37,733 nucleotides of DNA from the NCBI RefSeq assembly GCF_003046795.1, contig NZ_PZKN01000036.1, positions 1 to 37,733 of the forward strand, in the 5' to 3' direction. The translations under genes were made by a program, and so were the position numbers. The notes below the pieces were generated by a model, which had not been told where the DNA came from, made no database searches, and saw only the letters and a list, made by a program, of their open reading frames with translations. Positions 1-8,686 of the stretch are shown piece by piece (within the stretch, counting starts at the first letter, position 1; every line of letters begins with the position of its first letter). Source of the stretch: Desulfonatronum sp. SC1. GTDB lineage: Bacteria; Desulfobacterota; Desulfovibrionia; Desulfovibrionales; Desulfonatronaceae.

Positions 1-2057
1 AGGGGGTGGGGTGTGTCGCCGGACGGCTTTGCCGCCGCCTCGTCGGATGGAGCGGAGGCTAGGACTGATGACGCGGAGGGCTGGAACGTATCGGACGCTG
101 TTGAACGGGGCGCGGACCGTTGGGTTTTGGTCGCGTCTCGCTGTTTCAGGGTTCCGAGGTAGTCTTCGCGCCATTCCTCATAGCACTCCCGAGGCAGTTC
201 GCTGACGAAGAGGCTCGGCATGGCCGGTTCGCTGCCGCCCTGGAAGCGGTTGTAGACCGACGAGGGCACGAACAGGCCGAGATAGTCCCGGGCCCGGGTG
301 CAGGCCACGTAGAGCAGGCGGCGTTCCTCTTCCAGGTCGTCGGCCTTGTCCAGGGCATGCCGGGACGGGAAGCGGCCGTTGACTAGGTCGATGATCAGCA
401 CGGACTTCCATTCCAGTCCCTTGGCCGAATGGACCGTGGACAACACCACGTAATCCTCCTGCTCGGAATCCACTTCGCCGCCCTCCTCCGGGCTTTCCAG
501 GGTCAGTTCGGCCAAGAAGGCGTCCAGGTCGTCGAAACCCGCCGCTATCTGCTGGAGTTGGTCCAGCCCGGCCTGGCGGCGGGGGTAGTCGTCCGGATAG
601 CGCTCCTGAAACAGGGGGCGGTAGAATTCCAGGATCCGCTCCAGGGCCGCGTCCGGAGCGGGCTTTTCCCGGCGCAGGTCATTGATCAGGGCGAAGGCCG
701 CGGCCACGTCCGGAAACTTCTTCTCCACCTGGGCGACCTTCTTCTGGTCGCCTTCCAGCAGGGCCTTGCAGAACCCGGTACAGGTCTTGGGGCCCAGGCC
801 CTTGACGTGGACCACGGCCCGCTGCCAGGCGGGCAGGTCCGCCGGGTTGGCGACCAGGCGCAAATAGGCCAGCACGTCCTTGATGTGCGCGGCCTCGGTG
901 AACTTCAGCCCCCCGAATTTGCGAAACCGCAGTCCGATCCTGTTCAGCAGCATCTCCACGGGATAGGATTGGAAGCCGGCTCGGAAGAGCACGGCGATGT
1001 CCCGCAGCGGACATTCCCGGGACAATTCCAGAATTTTGTCCACCACGGCCTTGGCCTGGGTCTGGTCGCTGATGGTGTGGATCAGTTGGGGCTTGGGGCC
1101 CTCGGCGCGCCGGGAGAAGAGGTTCTTCTCGAATCTGGTGGTTGCGTTCTTGAGCAGGGCGTTGGTCAGGTCAAGAATGGGCTGGGCCGAGCGGTAGTTC
1201 TCTTCCAGCCGGACGATGGTCGTGTCGGGGTAGGTCTTGGGGAAGGCCAGAATGTTGCGCACCTCGGCCCCGCGAAAGGCGTAGATGGACTGGGCGTCGT
1301 CGCCTACGACCATCATCCCCCGCCCGTCCCCGGCCAGCAATTGGACCAGCCGGGCCTGGACCCTGTTGGTGTCCTGGAATTCGTCCACCATCACATGGCC
1401 GTGGCGCATGCGCAGGAATTCGGCCAGGTCTTCCCGCTCCCGGAGCAGGCGTTCCAGGTTGAAGAGCAGGTCGTCGTAGTCCATCAGTCCGTGACGCGGC
1501 TTGAACGCGGCATAGGCCTCGGCGATGAACTGGACGTCCCCGGCATAGGGCAGCAGATGCGGCGACTCCTGCTCCAGAAGCTGGGCGATGTCCACTTCCT
1601 TGTTCCGGGATTTGCTGATCAGTCCGAGAATGGTCGATTTTTTGGGAAAGGCCTTGTCGCCCTTGCCCAGGTTCAGGTCGTTGCGGACCTGGCCGAGCAC
1701 GTCGCGCATGTCCGGGGAATCCATGATCGTGAACCGGTCCGGATAACCCAGGGCCGGGGCGTAGCGGCGCAGGACCGAGCTGGCGAAGGAGTGGAAGGTG
1801 CCTCCGGCCACGCCCCCCAGTTCCCGCCCAATCAGCCGGGCGGCCCGGTGCAGCATCTCCTGGGCCGCCTTGCGGGTGAAGGTGAGCAGCAGGATGTTCT
1901 CCGGGGCTACGCCCTGCCGGACCAGATAGGCCAAGCGGTAGGCGATGGTCCGGGTTTTGCCGCTGCCCGCCCCGGCGATGACCAGGAGCGGCCCCTGGCT
2001 GGAGTGCACGGCCTGCCACTGGGCCGGGTTGAGCTGCTTTTGAAAGTCGATGGTCAT
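1..2057 (-). CDS. UvrD/PcrA-type superfamily 1 DNA helicase (3' end beyond window)
   Basis: ATP-driven 3'-5' DNA helicase of superfamily 1A, acting in repair and replication restart in the cytoplasm. It is read from ATG at 2057 (MTIDFQKQLNPAQWQAV) and stays open to the left edge, giving about 685 residues, close to the usual 700-760. Visible motifs: motif I AGAGSGKT (residues 28-35), Ia LTFTRKAA, motif II DEFQD near 222-226, motif III VVGDDAQSIYAFRGA, motif IV LEENYRS, motif V STVHSAKGLEW, and motif VI LLYVACTRARD near 575. The last visible residues are rich in Ser, Ala and Pro, as in the flexible tail of PcrA/UvrD. The start lies 20 bases after a copy of the long hairpin repeat (2077-2226), which separates it from the co-oriented phosphohydrolase gene. 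I cannot separate UvrD from PcrA or Rep by eye. The large plus-strand open frame over this gene is a shadow. Confidence 0.93.
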   Translation of the reverse strand, partial: MTIDFQKQLNPAQWQAVHSSQGPLLVIAGAGSGKTRTIAYRLAYLVRQGVAPENILLLTFTRKAAQEMLHRAARLIGRELGGVAGGTFHSFASSVLRRYAPALGYPDRFTIMDSPDMRDVLGQVRNDLNLGKGDKAFPKKSTILGLISKSRNKEVDIAQLLEQESPHLLPYAGDVQFIAEAYAAFKPRHGLMDYDDLLFNLERLLREREDLAEFLRMRHGHVMVDEFQDTNRVQARLVQLLAGDGRGMMVVGDDAQSIYAFRGAEVRNILAFPKTYPDTTIVRLEENYRSAQPILDLTNALLKNATTRFEKNLFSRRAEGPKPQLIHTISDQTQAKAVVDKILELSRECPLRDIAVLFRAGFQSYPVEMLLNRIGLRFRKFGGLKFTEAAHIKDVLAYLRLVANPADLPAWQRAVVHVKGLGPKTCTGFCKALLEGDQKKVAQVEKKFPDVAAAFALINDLRREKPAPDAALERILEFYRPLFQERYPDDYPRRQAGLDQLQQIAAGFDDLDAFLAELTLESPEEGGEVDSEQEDYVVLSTVHSAKGLEWKSVLIIDLVNGRFPSRHALDKADDLEEERRLLYVACTRARDYLGLFVPSSVYNRFQGGSEPAMPSLFVSELPRECYEEWREDYLGTLKQRDATKTQRSAPRSTASDTFQPSASSVLASAPSDEAAAKPSGDTPHP

Positions 2058-2076
2058 GGTTGGCGTCCCGGCTCAG

Positions 2077-2226
2077 CTGAGTGTTGAAAATGTCCTTATC
2101 CACAGTCCGTTCAAAAACCCCAAGTGCAAGAAGCAAGAAAAGTGCAAGGTCGAAGCGTATTGATTGATACGTGAGAGCTTGAACTTTTTGCAGCGACGCG
2201 GGAATTGGGAGTTTTTCAACGGACTG
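2077..2226 (-). repeat. Long-hairpin interspersed repeat, copy 1
   Basis: This 150-base element, read on the minus strand, begins CAGTCCGTTGAAAAACTCCC at 2226, directly after the phosphohydrolase stop codon. The inverted end GTTTTTGAACGGACTG finishes at 2103, followed by a conserved tail GGATAAGGAC...CACTCAG to 2077. The outer arms match over about 16-20 bases. Inside there is a second inverted pair (GCAAAAAGTTCAAG / CTTGCACTTTTCTTGC) and a central CGTATcaatcaATACG hairpin. The element can therefore fold almost end to end. Copies 2 and 3 are at 4192 and 14760. Confidence 0.9.
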
Positions 2227-3627
2227 TCACCGGGAAAGAATCAGTTTGTGGCTTACGTCAAAGTGCTCCAGGACCAGCCGGCCCACGTCCCGGACCCGTT
2301 TTGGGCCGGAATGATCATCGGGCTCGTCGCCGGGCTGTATTTCGGGCGGCTCGGAATCGTAGAAAAACGCATCGTCCGGCGTATGGCAGCCCTGGCGGTC
2401 TTCCTTGCCGAAAACGCGGGTCTGGTCGAACTTGGCCCGGAGGGAGAAGCCCCGGTGCGGGACGCAGATCAGGTCCGGGATCGCCGGGTCGGACGGGGAC
2501 GCTCCTCGCGCCGTCACGCCCGAAAGACTTTCGGGAGCACATTCCGGATAGGCTTCCCGCCAGGAAAGCACGTCGCGGATCACCGGTCGGCCTTGCCACT
2601 CCAGGCGTTTCAGTCCGATCCTGATCCGCTCTTCCAGACCTGCGGCCTCGTCCGGCGCGACCCGGCCGCGGCCAAAGCGGGAAGTATGCAGATAAATTCG
2701 GCCAGGGTCCAGGGCAAAGGCCCGGGTTTGGGCGGAGATGATTCCGGCGTCCAGCTCGTGGCGCGGCGATCCGTCGGTGACCAGCAGGCCCTGTTCCCGC
2801 AGCCAGGCGTTCAGATCCGCCTCCATGGTCAGGGCGGTGAAGCCGTGGTCCGCCAGGACCAGCAGCCGCTTGGGGTCCGGGAGCGCGGCGAAGCGTTCCA
2901 GCACGTCCCCCACCAGTTCGTCCCAGCGGCCCAGGAAGTCCAGGCTGGGGCCGTGCCAGGGGTGCGCGGGGTCTTCCAGGGCTGGGAAAAGAAAGTGTCC
3001 CAGGCGGTCGGTTTCCGTGAGCACGAAGACGAACAGGTCCCAGGCCAGGTCGGGCCAGAGCAGGTTCAGGGCTGCCCGCCTGCCGCGCAGGGCGCGGTCA
3101 AGCTCTGCCAGCAGGAAGCCGGGGTCCTGGCCGCTTCGGGTGGTGTCCGCTTCCAGGACGTACCCGGTGGAGCGCAACGGGTGGGCCAGAAAGGGCGGGA
3201 AGACCGCCCGGTCCAGATCATGGGCCACGAAACCGGACACCAGCATGCCCTTGATGGGCCGGGCCGGGTAGGTGTTGGGCAGGTTGATCACCCGGCTGGT
3301 CAGGCCGTGGTCGCCCAGGCGGTCGAACAGGGTCCGGGCCCGGACCTGGGAGAAGTCCGCGAACCGGATCGCGTAGTCCTGGGGATCAAGCCGAGTGAAG
3401 CCGAAAATGCCGTGCTCTTCCGGCCCGGCGGCGGTGAAAAAGGAGGTCCAGTTCACCGGCGAGAGTTCCGGCAGCTCGGCCAGGATGGGGCGGGCTTGGG
3501 GGGTCAGGGCGATGCGGGCCAGGTTGGGCAGATGTCCGGCCCGGCACAGGCGGCAGGCCGTGGAGTACGGCAGCCCGTCCAGGCCGAGGACGATCAGTCT
3601 GGGACGGTGGAGAGTCGGGTCGTGCAT
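2227..3627 (-). CDS. AlkP-superfamily phosphohydrolase/phosphodiesterase (COG3379-like)
   Basis: A 466-residue member of the alkaline phosphatase superfamily, type I phosphodiesterase / nucleotide pyrophosphatase branch, predicted to be a metal-dependent phosphoester hydrolase. The first metal-ligand motif is LIVLGLDGLP (about residues 11-20), the nucleophile region is SPVNWTSFFT with EEHGIFGF after it, the second metal site is LTETDRLGHF near the middle, and VLADHGF carries the Asp-His pair. No signal peptide is evident, so it is likely cytoplasmic. The substrate cannot be read from the sequence. It lies upstream of the helicase on the same strand, and its TGA stop abuts a hairpin repeat that may end or process the transcript. 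The long plus-strand frame opposite it is a shadow with no recognisable domain. Confidence 0.82.
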   Translation of the reverse strand: MHDPTLHRPRLIVLGLDGLPYSTACRLCRAGHLPNLARIALTPQARPILAELPELSPVNWTSFFTAAGPEEHGIFGFTRLDPQDYAIRFADFSQVRARTLFDRLGDHGLTSRVINLPNTYPARPIKGMLVSGFVAHDLDRAVFPPFLAHPLRSTGYVLEADTTRSGQDPGFLLAELDRALRGRRAALNLLWPDLAWDLFVFVLTETDRLGHFLFPALEDPAHPWHGPSLDFLGRWDELVGDVLERFAALPDPKRLLVLADHGFTALTMEADLNAWLREQGLLVTDGSPRHELDAGIISAQTRAFALDPGRIYLHTSRFGRGRVAPDEAAGLEERIRIGLKRLEWQGRPVIRDVLSWREAYPECAPESLSGVTARGASPSDPAIPDLICVPHRGFSLRAKFDQTRVFGKEDRQGCHTPDDAFFYDSEPPEIQPGDEPDDHSGPKRVRDVGRLVLEHFDVSHKLILSR

Positions 3628-3699
3628 GGCCGGGCCTTGTACACGGTCCGGCCCGCGCCGTCATCCGGTGCGAGGTTCCTCAACGTCCATGAAGCAGTT

Positions 3700-3770
3700 C
3701 CAATCGAAATCGAGGAAAGGTTGCCGCTTCTAATGCATCGATTTCGATCGCGATTTCGATTTCGATTTGG
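3700..3770. repeat. CGATTT-type repeats forming an inverted repeat
   Basis: Left arm CCAATCGAAATCGA (3700-3713) pairs with right arm TCGATTTCGATTTGG (3756-3770). The intervening bases hold further CGATTT/CGATCG units. It sits in the divergent gap between the phosphohydrolase (minus) and the small membrane protein (plus). It resembles in style the GGGATC hairpin at 20049-20143. Confidence 0.6.
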
Positions 3771-3895
3771 ATCAGGCTCCGATATATGCGGGCAAGAGGT
3801 CAAATACTCCCGCGGGTCTTCAGCCGTTCTTGACATTTGTCTGGACATTGACCAAACACCACGCATGTGAACTTTATTACAAAGGAGACGACCTT

Positions 3896-4054
3896 ATGGG
3901 CATTACGGAAATTATCCCCACTTTGATCGCCAACGCGGCCAAGGAAGCCGATCTTTCCAGCGTAATCGGCGTCGGGTTCATCTTCACCTATCTGACCGTG
4001 ATCGTGATCACCGCGCTTGTCCGCATCAAGCAGGGCAAGCACATGGATCACTAA
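3896..4054 (+). CDS. Small single-pass membrane protein (52 aa)
   Basis: I do not recognise this protein. The ATG at 3896 is preceded by AGGAGA (3883-3888), a good ribosome binding site at 7-base spacing, so this start is preferred to the longer in-frame TTG/ATG options. The 52 residues begin MGITEIIPTLIANAAKEADL, then one strongly hydrophobic segment (about 24-43) and a basic end RIKQGKHMDH, which predicts a single membrane span with the C-terminus inside. It resembles small accessory subunits of membrane transporters or decarboxylases, but no family can be named. It is monocistronic: a divergent gene lies upstream and a strong terminator downstream. A possible -35 box TTGACA lies at 3830-3835; I see no convincing -10 box. 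Confidence 0.72.
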   Translation: MGITEIIPTLIANAAKEADLSSVIGVGFIFTYLTVIVITALVRIKQGKHMDH

Positions 4055-4136
4055 TCGCTTTTTGTCTTCAATCCGGCCTTAAGGGCGCCTAGCCCAAAGG
4101 GGCTTGGGTGGCGATTTGGCCCCTCGGTCCACGGCC

Positions 4137-4172
4137 AAAGCTTCCTTGTCCGTGCGGACGAGGGGCTTTTGT
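4137..4172 (+). terminator. Rho-independent terminator of the small membrane protein gene
   Basis: The stem TTCCTTGTCC (4142-4151) pairs, with a few G-U pairs, with GGACGAGGGG (4156-4165) around the loop GTGC, and it is flanked by AAAG on the left and CTTTT on the right. It follows the stop codon at 4054 by about 80 bases. A second weaker G/C-rich hairpin (about 4084-4114) precedes it. Confidence 0.72.
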
Positions 4173-4191
4173 CGTTTGGGCGTCCTCATAG

Positions 4192-4422
4192 CAGTCCGTT
4201 GAAAAACTCCCAATTGCTGCGTCGCTGCAAAAAGTTCAAACTCTCACGTATGAATAAATACGCTTCGACCTTGATTCGATTGCCAGGACGGCAAATCGAA
4301 AATGTGGCACAGCCACAGCCCGCAGGGGCCGGACACAGGACGTGTCCGGATAGCTTTTTTTGCTCCTTGCACTTGGGGTTTTTGAACGGACTGCCGGATA
4401 AGGACTTTATTTCTACACTCAG
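4192..4422 (+). repeat. Long-hairpin interspersed repeat, copy 2 (with about 80-base longer centre)
   Basis: It starts CAGTCCGTTGAAAAACTCCC at 4192 and has the closing arm GTTTTTGAACGGACTG ending at 4393, then the shared tail CCGGATAAGGACTTT...ACACTCAG to 4422. Compared with copies 1 and 3 it carries roughly 80 additional bases between the central hairpin and the right arm (about 4274-4353). That segment holds its own inverted pairs, for example GATTGCCAGGACGGCAAATC and GGACACAGGACGTGTCC. The gap between 4055 and 4450 holds only the terminator and this repeat. Confidence 0.9.
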
Positions 4423-4450
4423 ATAGCTTCCAACACCCACGGGAATCGCC

Positions 4451-5323
4451 ATGCAACTGCGACTCAGCTCCACCCGGCGGGAGAACTTCGCTTCGGGGCA
4501 ACGTCTGGCCGTGGTGCGCGGTCCGGCTCTGGAGTCGGATACGGCTTCGGGGCTGTTTCCCGGTTCTTATTTGATCGCGCAAACACCGCCGTTGCCCAGC
4601 GTGGGCGCTGTCTTGACCCGGCCCGGCCAAGCCGGGAGCCTTCGGGTGCTGGGCACGTTCCGCCTGCCGGACCTCGTGGCCGGCCTGCCGAGCCGCGAAG
4701 GCTGCTGGGTCCAGGTTCTGGAAGCGTTCCAGATTGAGCCTGGACCGCAACCCTGGATCGCGTCCAAATGCGGCCATAGCCTGGCCTGGATCACGCTCAG
4801 CGACAAAGGCTACGCCGGACTCCGCGAGGACCGGGCCGGACCGCTGATCGTCGAGATCCTGGACAAACAGTCCGGCGGTCCCTTGGAACTGGCCTGGGCC
4901 CAGGGATTTCTGCTTCCCGACGAGCCCGGAAGGCTGCGCTCGCTGCTCACGGAGCTGGCTCTGGAACAGGGCTTCGACCTGATCGTGACCACCGGGGGCA
5001 CCGGGGTCGCGCCCCGGGACACCACCCCGGAGACCACCCTGGTCGTGATTGAAAAGCGTTTGCCCGGCATGGAAGCGGCCATGCTCCAGGCCAGCCTGCG
5101 CAAGACCCCGCATGCCGTAATTTCCCGGGCCGTGGTCGGCATTCTCGGACGCGCCCTGATCATCAACCTGCCGGGTTCGCCCAAGGCGGTTCGGGAGAAC
5201 CTCGAAGCCCTGCTGCCCGCTCTGGATCACGCCCTGGCCAAGCTCCAAGGAGATCCCTCGGACTGCGCCACGGCGCATCCTCGCGACGTATCCCCCAACA
5301 GTCACCCAGTGATTCCCGAATGA
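4451..5323 (+). CDS. mogA: Molybdopterin adenylyltransferase-type protein (MogA/MoaB family) with N-terminal extension
   Basis: This enzyme adenylates molybdopterin before metal insertion in molybdenum/tungsten cofactor synthesis (cytoplasm). The C-terminal half carries the Mog fold: LAWITLSDKGYAGLREDR from about residue 110, FDLIVTTGGTGVAPRDTTPE near 176-195 (the GTG and Asp of the family), LPGMEAAM, and ALIINLPGSPKAVRENL. The first 105 residues are an extra domain that I do not recognise; family members are usually about 180 residues. The ribosome binding site is weak. The TGA overlaps the next ATG by four bases (ATGA at 5320), so the nuclease-helicase is translationally coupled to it. No functional reason for that pairing is apparent. 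Whether the enzyme is MogA or MoaB cannot be decided here. Confidence 0.85.
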   Translation: MQLRLSSTRRENFASGQRLAVVRGPALESDTASGLFPGSYLIAQTPPLPSVGAVLTRPGQAGSLRVLGTFRLPDLVAGLPSREGCWVQVLEAFQIEPGPQPWIASKCGHSLAWITLSDKGYAGLREDRAGPLIVEILDKQSGGPLELAWAQGFLLPDEPGRLRSLLTELALEQGFDLIVTTGGTGVAPRDTTPETTLVVIEKRLPGMEAAMLQASLRKTPHAVISRAVVGILGRALIINLPGSPKAVRENLEALLPALDHALAKLQGDPSDCATAHPRDVSPNSHPVIPE

Positions 5324-8300
5324 CTCTCGACCTGTTCCGCGCTGACCTGCACATCCACTCCCGGTATTCCCGGGCCACCAGCCGCGGCCTGACGCCGAAC
5401 CACCTGGTCGCCTGGGCCCGGGTCAAGGGCCTGGACGTGGTGGCCACCGGAGACTTCACCCATCCCGGGTGGCTGCAAGAGCTGGAGGAAAGCCTGGAAG
5501 AGGATGGCTCCGGACTGCTGATTCCCCGGCGAGAATCGGACCTCTCGGCGGAGATTCCCTGGCTGGAGTCCGTTGCTCCGGTTCGCGGCCCAAGTCCGGT
5601 CCGGTTCATTCTTTCCGCGGAAATCAGCACCATCTACAAACGCGCGGGCCGGGTGCGTAAGGTCCACCATCTGGTGTACGTCCCCGGTCTGGAGCAGGCC
5701 AAGGCCCTGAACGTCAAGCTGGGTCAAATCGGAAATCTGGGGTCGGACGGTCGGCCCATACTCGGCCTGGACTCGCGCCATCTCCTGGAAATGGTCCTGG
5801 AACTGCACCCCCGGGCCTTCCTCGTCCCCGCGCATATCTGGACGCCCTGGTTTTCCCTGTTCGGCTCCAAGTCCGGCTTCGACACCATCGAGGAGTGCTA
5901 CGGAGAACTGTCCTCGGAAATTTTCGCCCTGGAGACCGGGCTTTCCTCGGACCCGGACATGAACTGGCAGTGGAGCGCCCTGGACCGTTTCCGGATGATT
6001 TCCAATTCCGACGCCCACTCCGGGGAGAAGCTGGCGAGGGAGGCCAATCTGTTTCGCGGCGAACCGAGTTTCGAGGGCATGTACAAGGCCCTGCGGGGCG
6101 AAGGCGAAAGCCATGCTTTTCTGGGCACGGTGGAGTTCTTTCCCGAGGAGGGTAAATATCATCTGGACGGGCATCGCAAGTGCGACGTGGTCCTGTCCCC
6201 TGATGAAGCCATGGCCCGGGGCAACGTCTGTCCGGTCTGCGGCCAGCCTTTAACTTTGGGAGTGCTACACCGGGTGCGGGAGCTGGCCGACCGGGACCAG
6301 CCGCACAAGCCACCGAACCAGCCGGGATTTCAGTCCCTGGTGCCCCTGGTGGAATTGATCTCGGAGGTCCTGGGAAAGGGGCCGGCCACAAAGACCGTGC
6401 GCCGGGAGTATGCGGCCATGGTCGCGGCTTGCGGCTCGGAACTGGACATTCTCGGTGAGCTGCCCTTGGACGAAGTCGCCCGGCGTCGTCCGGTCTTGGC
6501 CGAATCTCTGCACCGGATGCGCCAGGGTCGCGTGCTGCGCCGATCCGGATATGACGGTCATTACGGTACGATTTCCATGTTTACGCCTCAGGAGCAGCGG
6601 GAATTGCGTCGGGGCCGCGCTTTTTTCGCGATGCCGTCCGGTGATGCCCAAGCCTCGGCTTCTGAGTCGGAATTCTCCTATGGGGTCGAGCCCCCATCGC
6701 GGCTTCCACCGGAGCCTTCAGATAAAGGCGCACGGCCCGAAGTCCGGATGGAGTTCAACGCCGAGCAGGACCGGGCCTTGCGGGCAGGGCCGCGGCCGGT
6801 GCTGGTCCTGGCCGGGCCGGGCACGGGCAAGACCAGGACTTTGATGGGCCGGATCACCCAATTGCTGCAAAAAGGGGAGCAGCCGCGGCGGATGCTGGTG
6901 GCCACCTTCACCCGACGGGCGGCCAACGAACTCCGTGAACGGCTGGTCGCTACCCAAGGCCAGGAAGAAGCTCTCCCCCAGGCGGATACCCTGCATGCCG
7001 TGGCCTACGAGGTCTGGACCAGAGTCCAGGGCGAGGCCCCGGTTCTGCTTTCCGAGGACGCGGCCCGGCGGGTTTTCGCCGCGGCCAACCCGGAACTTGG
7101 TCCGGCCGGTGTGAAGCAGGCTTGGAACGATCTCTCCCGGGCCAGGGAAGGCCGCGTGGCGCCCGACCTTGCCGAGGGCGCGGCGGAAAGAGTGGAGCTT
7201 GCGGCCCGGTACGCCCGCCAGAAGCAGGATTGGAACCTGGTCGACTACACGGACCTGCTGGAGTTCTGGCTGGCTCAAGCCACCGAGGAACGCGCCCATC
7301 ACCCGTATGCGCACATCCTGGTGGACGAGGTGCAGGATCTTTCCCGGCTCCAGTGGGAACTGCTTCAGGCCCTCGCCCCCCGGGACGGCTCCGGCTTCTG
7401 GGGCATCGGCGATCCCCGTCAGAGCATCTACGGTTTTCGGGGCGCGATGGACGACATCGCCGCGGCCATGCGTGCTCGCTGGCCCGACCTGGAGGTCGTC
7501 TCCCTGAGCCGAAACTACCGCTCCGCGGAGAATCTGGTTCGGCTCTCCGGAAAGGTCTTTCCAGACGCGCAAGGACTGCTGGCCGAGAATCCGCGTCCGG
7601 GGCGGATCGCCATGTTTCAGGCCTCCAGCGGGGCACGGGAAGCCGCCTGGATCGCCGGGCGAACGAGGGCTCTGTTGGGCGGAACGGCGCACTGGGAGGC
7701 GGATCGGGGAGCACAGGGTGGCCTGAGCCCCGGAGACGTGGCAGTGCTGGTCCGGATCAGGGCCTTGATTCCGCCCATGGTTCAGGCCATGCAGCGCCTC
7801 GGGGTGCCTTGTTCCGCGCCTGAATCCGAGCCGTTTTGGAAGGAACCCCGTGTCGCTCTGCTGTTGCAGGCCGCCTCGGAATTGCTGGGGTTGGGTCGGT
7901 CGGAGGATTCGGATCAGGAAGCACTGACCCGGCATGTTCAGGGTCACGTTCTGGAGCATGCCCTGGTCCAGGGCCCCGTGTCTCTGGCGGCTCACCTGCA
8001 GGAGGTGCCGCCCTTTGACCGACTGTTCTGGCAAAGTAAGGATTTTTTGCGTCTCAAGGAGGCCTACGCCCGGCACAAGGGTTGGCCCGGACTGCTGACC
8101 TGGATCAACTTCCACTCCGAGCTGGAACTGGTCCGCGCCCGGGCCGAAACCGTTCAGGTGATGACGCTGCACGCCTCCAAGGGGCTGGAGTTCGAGGCCG
8201 TCTTTTTGCCGACCCTGGAGGACGGCCTGCTACCCATGGTGGGGCTGGGGCCGCTGGGCGGTCGGGATGCCGAGGAACCTCCCCAGGAAGGCGTCTCTGG

Positions 8301-8550
8301 TCCGCTATCCAGTTCGTCATCCAGTTTTATCGGGGATCTGGAAGAGGAGCGACGGCTGTTCTATGTCGGATTGACCAGGGCCAAGCAATGGCTGTTTCTC
8401 AGCCACGCCGAGAAACGCAATCTGTTCGGTCGAACCCTGCGGCTCAAGCCGTCGCGTTTTCTGGGGGACCTCCCTCGGGAGGAGATGCTGTGCAGTAAGA
8501 CCGTGCAACAGGTGGTCCGGCGGGAAAAGCGGATGGATCTGTTTTCGTGA
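5320..8550 (+). CDS. EndoQ-like PHP endonuclease fused to UvrD-type helicase
   Basis: A 1076-residue two-part DNA repair protein. Residues 1 to about 430 match the EndoQ/COG1379 family, which nicks DNA beside deaminated bases. Visible parts: PHP motifs DLHIHSRYS (D9, H11, H13), VATGDFTHPGW, ILSAEIS, FLVPAHIWTPW and SNSDAHS; a zinc site with C288, C304, C307 (CPVCG) followed by LTLGVLHRVRELADR; and a helical segment ending near GHYGTISMF (about 414). After a low-complexity linker, residues 477-1076 are an SF1 helicase: motif I AGPGTGKT (498-505), motif Ia FTRRAA, motif II DEVQD (669-673), IGDPRQSIYGFRG, SRNYRS, VMTLHASKGLEF and FYVGLTRAKQW. The helicase is shorter than UvrD, suggesting reduced 1B/2B insertions. 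It is coupled to mogA by a 4-base overlap. The domain order implies incision and unwinding by one polypeptide. Confidence 0.9.
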   Translation: MTLDLFRADLHIHSRYSRATSRGLTPNHLVAWARVKGLDVVATGDFTHPGWLQELEESLEEDGSGLLIPRRESDLSAEIPWLESVAPVRGPSPVRFILSAEISTIYKRAGRVRKVHHLVYVPGLEQAKALNVKLGQIGNLGSDGRPILGLDSRHLLEMVLELHPRAFLVPAHIWTPWFSLFGSKSGFDTIEECYGELSSEIFALETGLSSDPDMNWQWSALDRFRMISNSDAHSGEKLAREANLFRGEPSFEGMYKALRGEGESHAFLGTVEFFPEEGKYHLDGHRKCDVVLSPDEAMARGNVCPVCGQPLTLGVLHRVRELADRDQPHKPPNQPGFQSLVPLVELISEVLGKGPATKTVRREYAAMVAACGSELDILGELPLDEVARRRPVLAESLHRMRQGRVLRRSGYDGHYGTISMFTPQEQRELRRGRAFFAMPSGDAQASASESEFSYGVEPPSRLPPEPSDKGARPEVRMEFNAEQDRALRAGPRPVLVLAGPGTGKTRTLMGRITQLLQKGEQPRRMLVATFTRRAANELRERLVATQGQEEALPQADTLHAVAYEVWTRVQGEAPVLLSEDAARRVFAAANPELGPAGVKQAWNDLSRAREGRVAPDLAEGAAERVELAARYARQKQDWNLVDYTDLLEFWLAQATEERAHHPYAHILVDEVQDLSRLQWELLQALAPRDGSGFWGIGDPRQSIYGFRGAMDDIAAAMRARWPDLEVVSLSRNYRSAENLVRLSGKVFPDAQGLLAENPRPGRIAMFQASSGAREAAWIAGRTRALLGGTAHWEADRGAQGGLSPGDVAVLVRIRALIPPMVQAMQRLGVPCSAPESEPFWKEPRVALLLQAASELLGLGRSEDSDQEALTRHVQGHVLEHALVQGPVSLAAHLQEVPPFDRLFWQSKDFLRLKEAYARHKGWPGLLTWINFHSELELVRARAETVQVMTLHASKGLEFEAVFLPTLEDGLLPMVGLGPLGGRDAEEPPQEGVSGPLSSSSSSFIGDLEEERRLFYVGLTRAKQWLFLSHAEKRNLFGRTLRLKPSRFLGDLPREEMLCSKTVQQVVRREKRMDLFS

Positions 8551-8686
8551 TGGTGAGGCGATTTGCGGAAGGGAGAAGGGCGTGTCCGTCCATCAAAGAG
8601 GTCGGCGAAACCGCCAACGAACCTGTCGGACAGCGTTGGAACGTCCGGGAGGGCGCGGCGGGCACGGCAAGATGCGACGCGGAAAG

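Noticed and set aside
429-2087. Long plus-strand open frame (552 codons) opposite the helicase
   Set aside because: Gly/Val/Gln-rich text with no domain; it lies over a fully convincing helicase on the other strand and arises from GC-rich codon bias.
2164-3870. Long plus-strand open frame (568 codons) opposite the AlkP-type gene
   Set aside because: It starts inside the hairpin repeat, has no recognisable motif and mirrors a gene with clear metal-site motifs.
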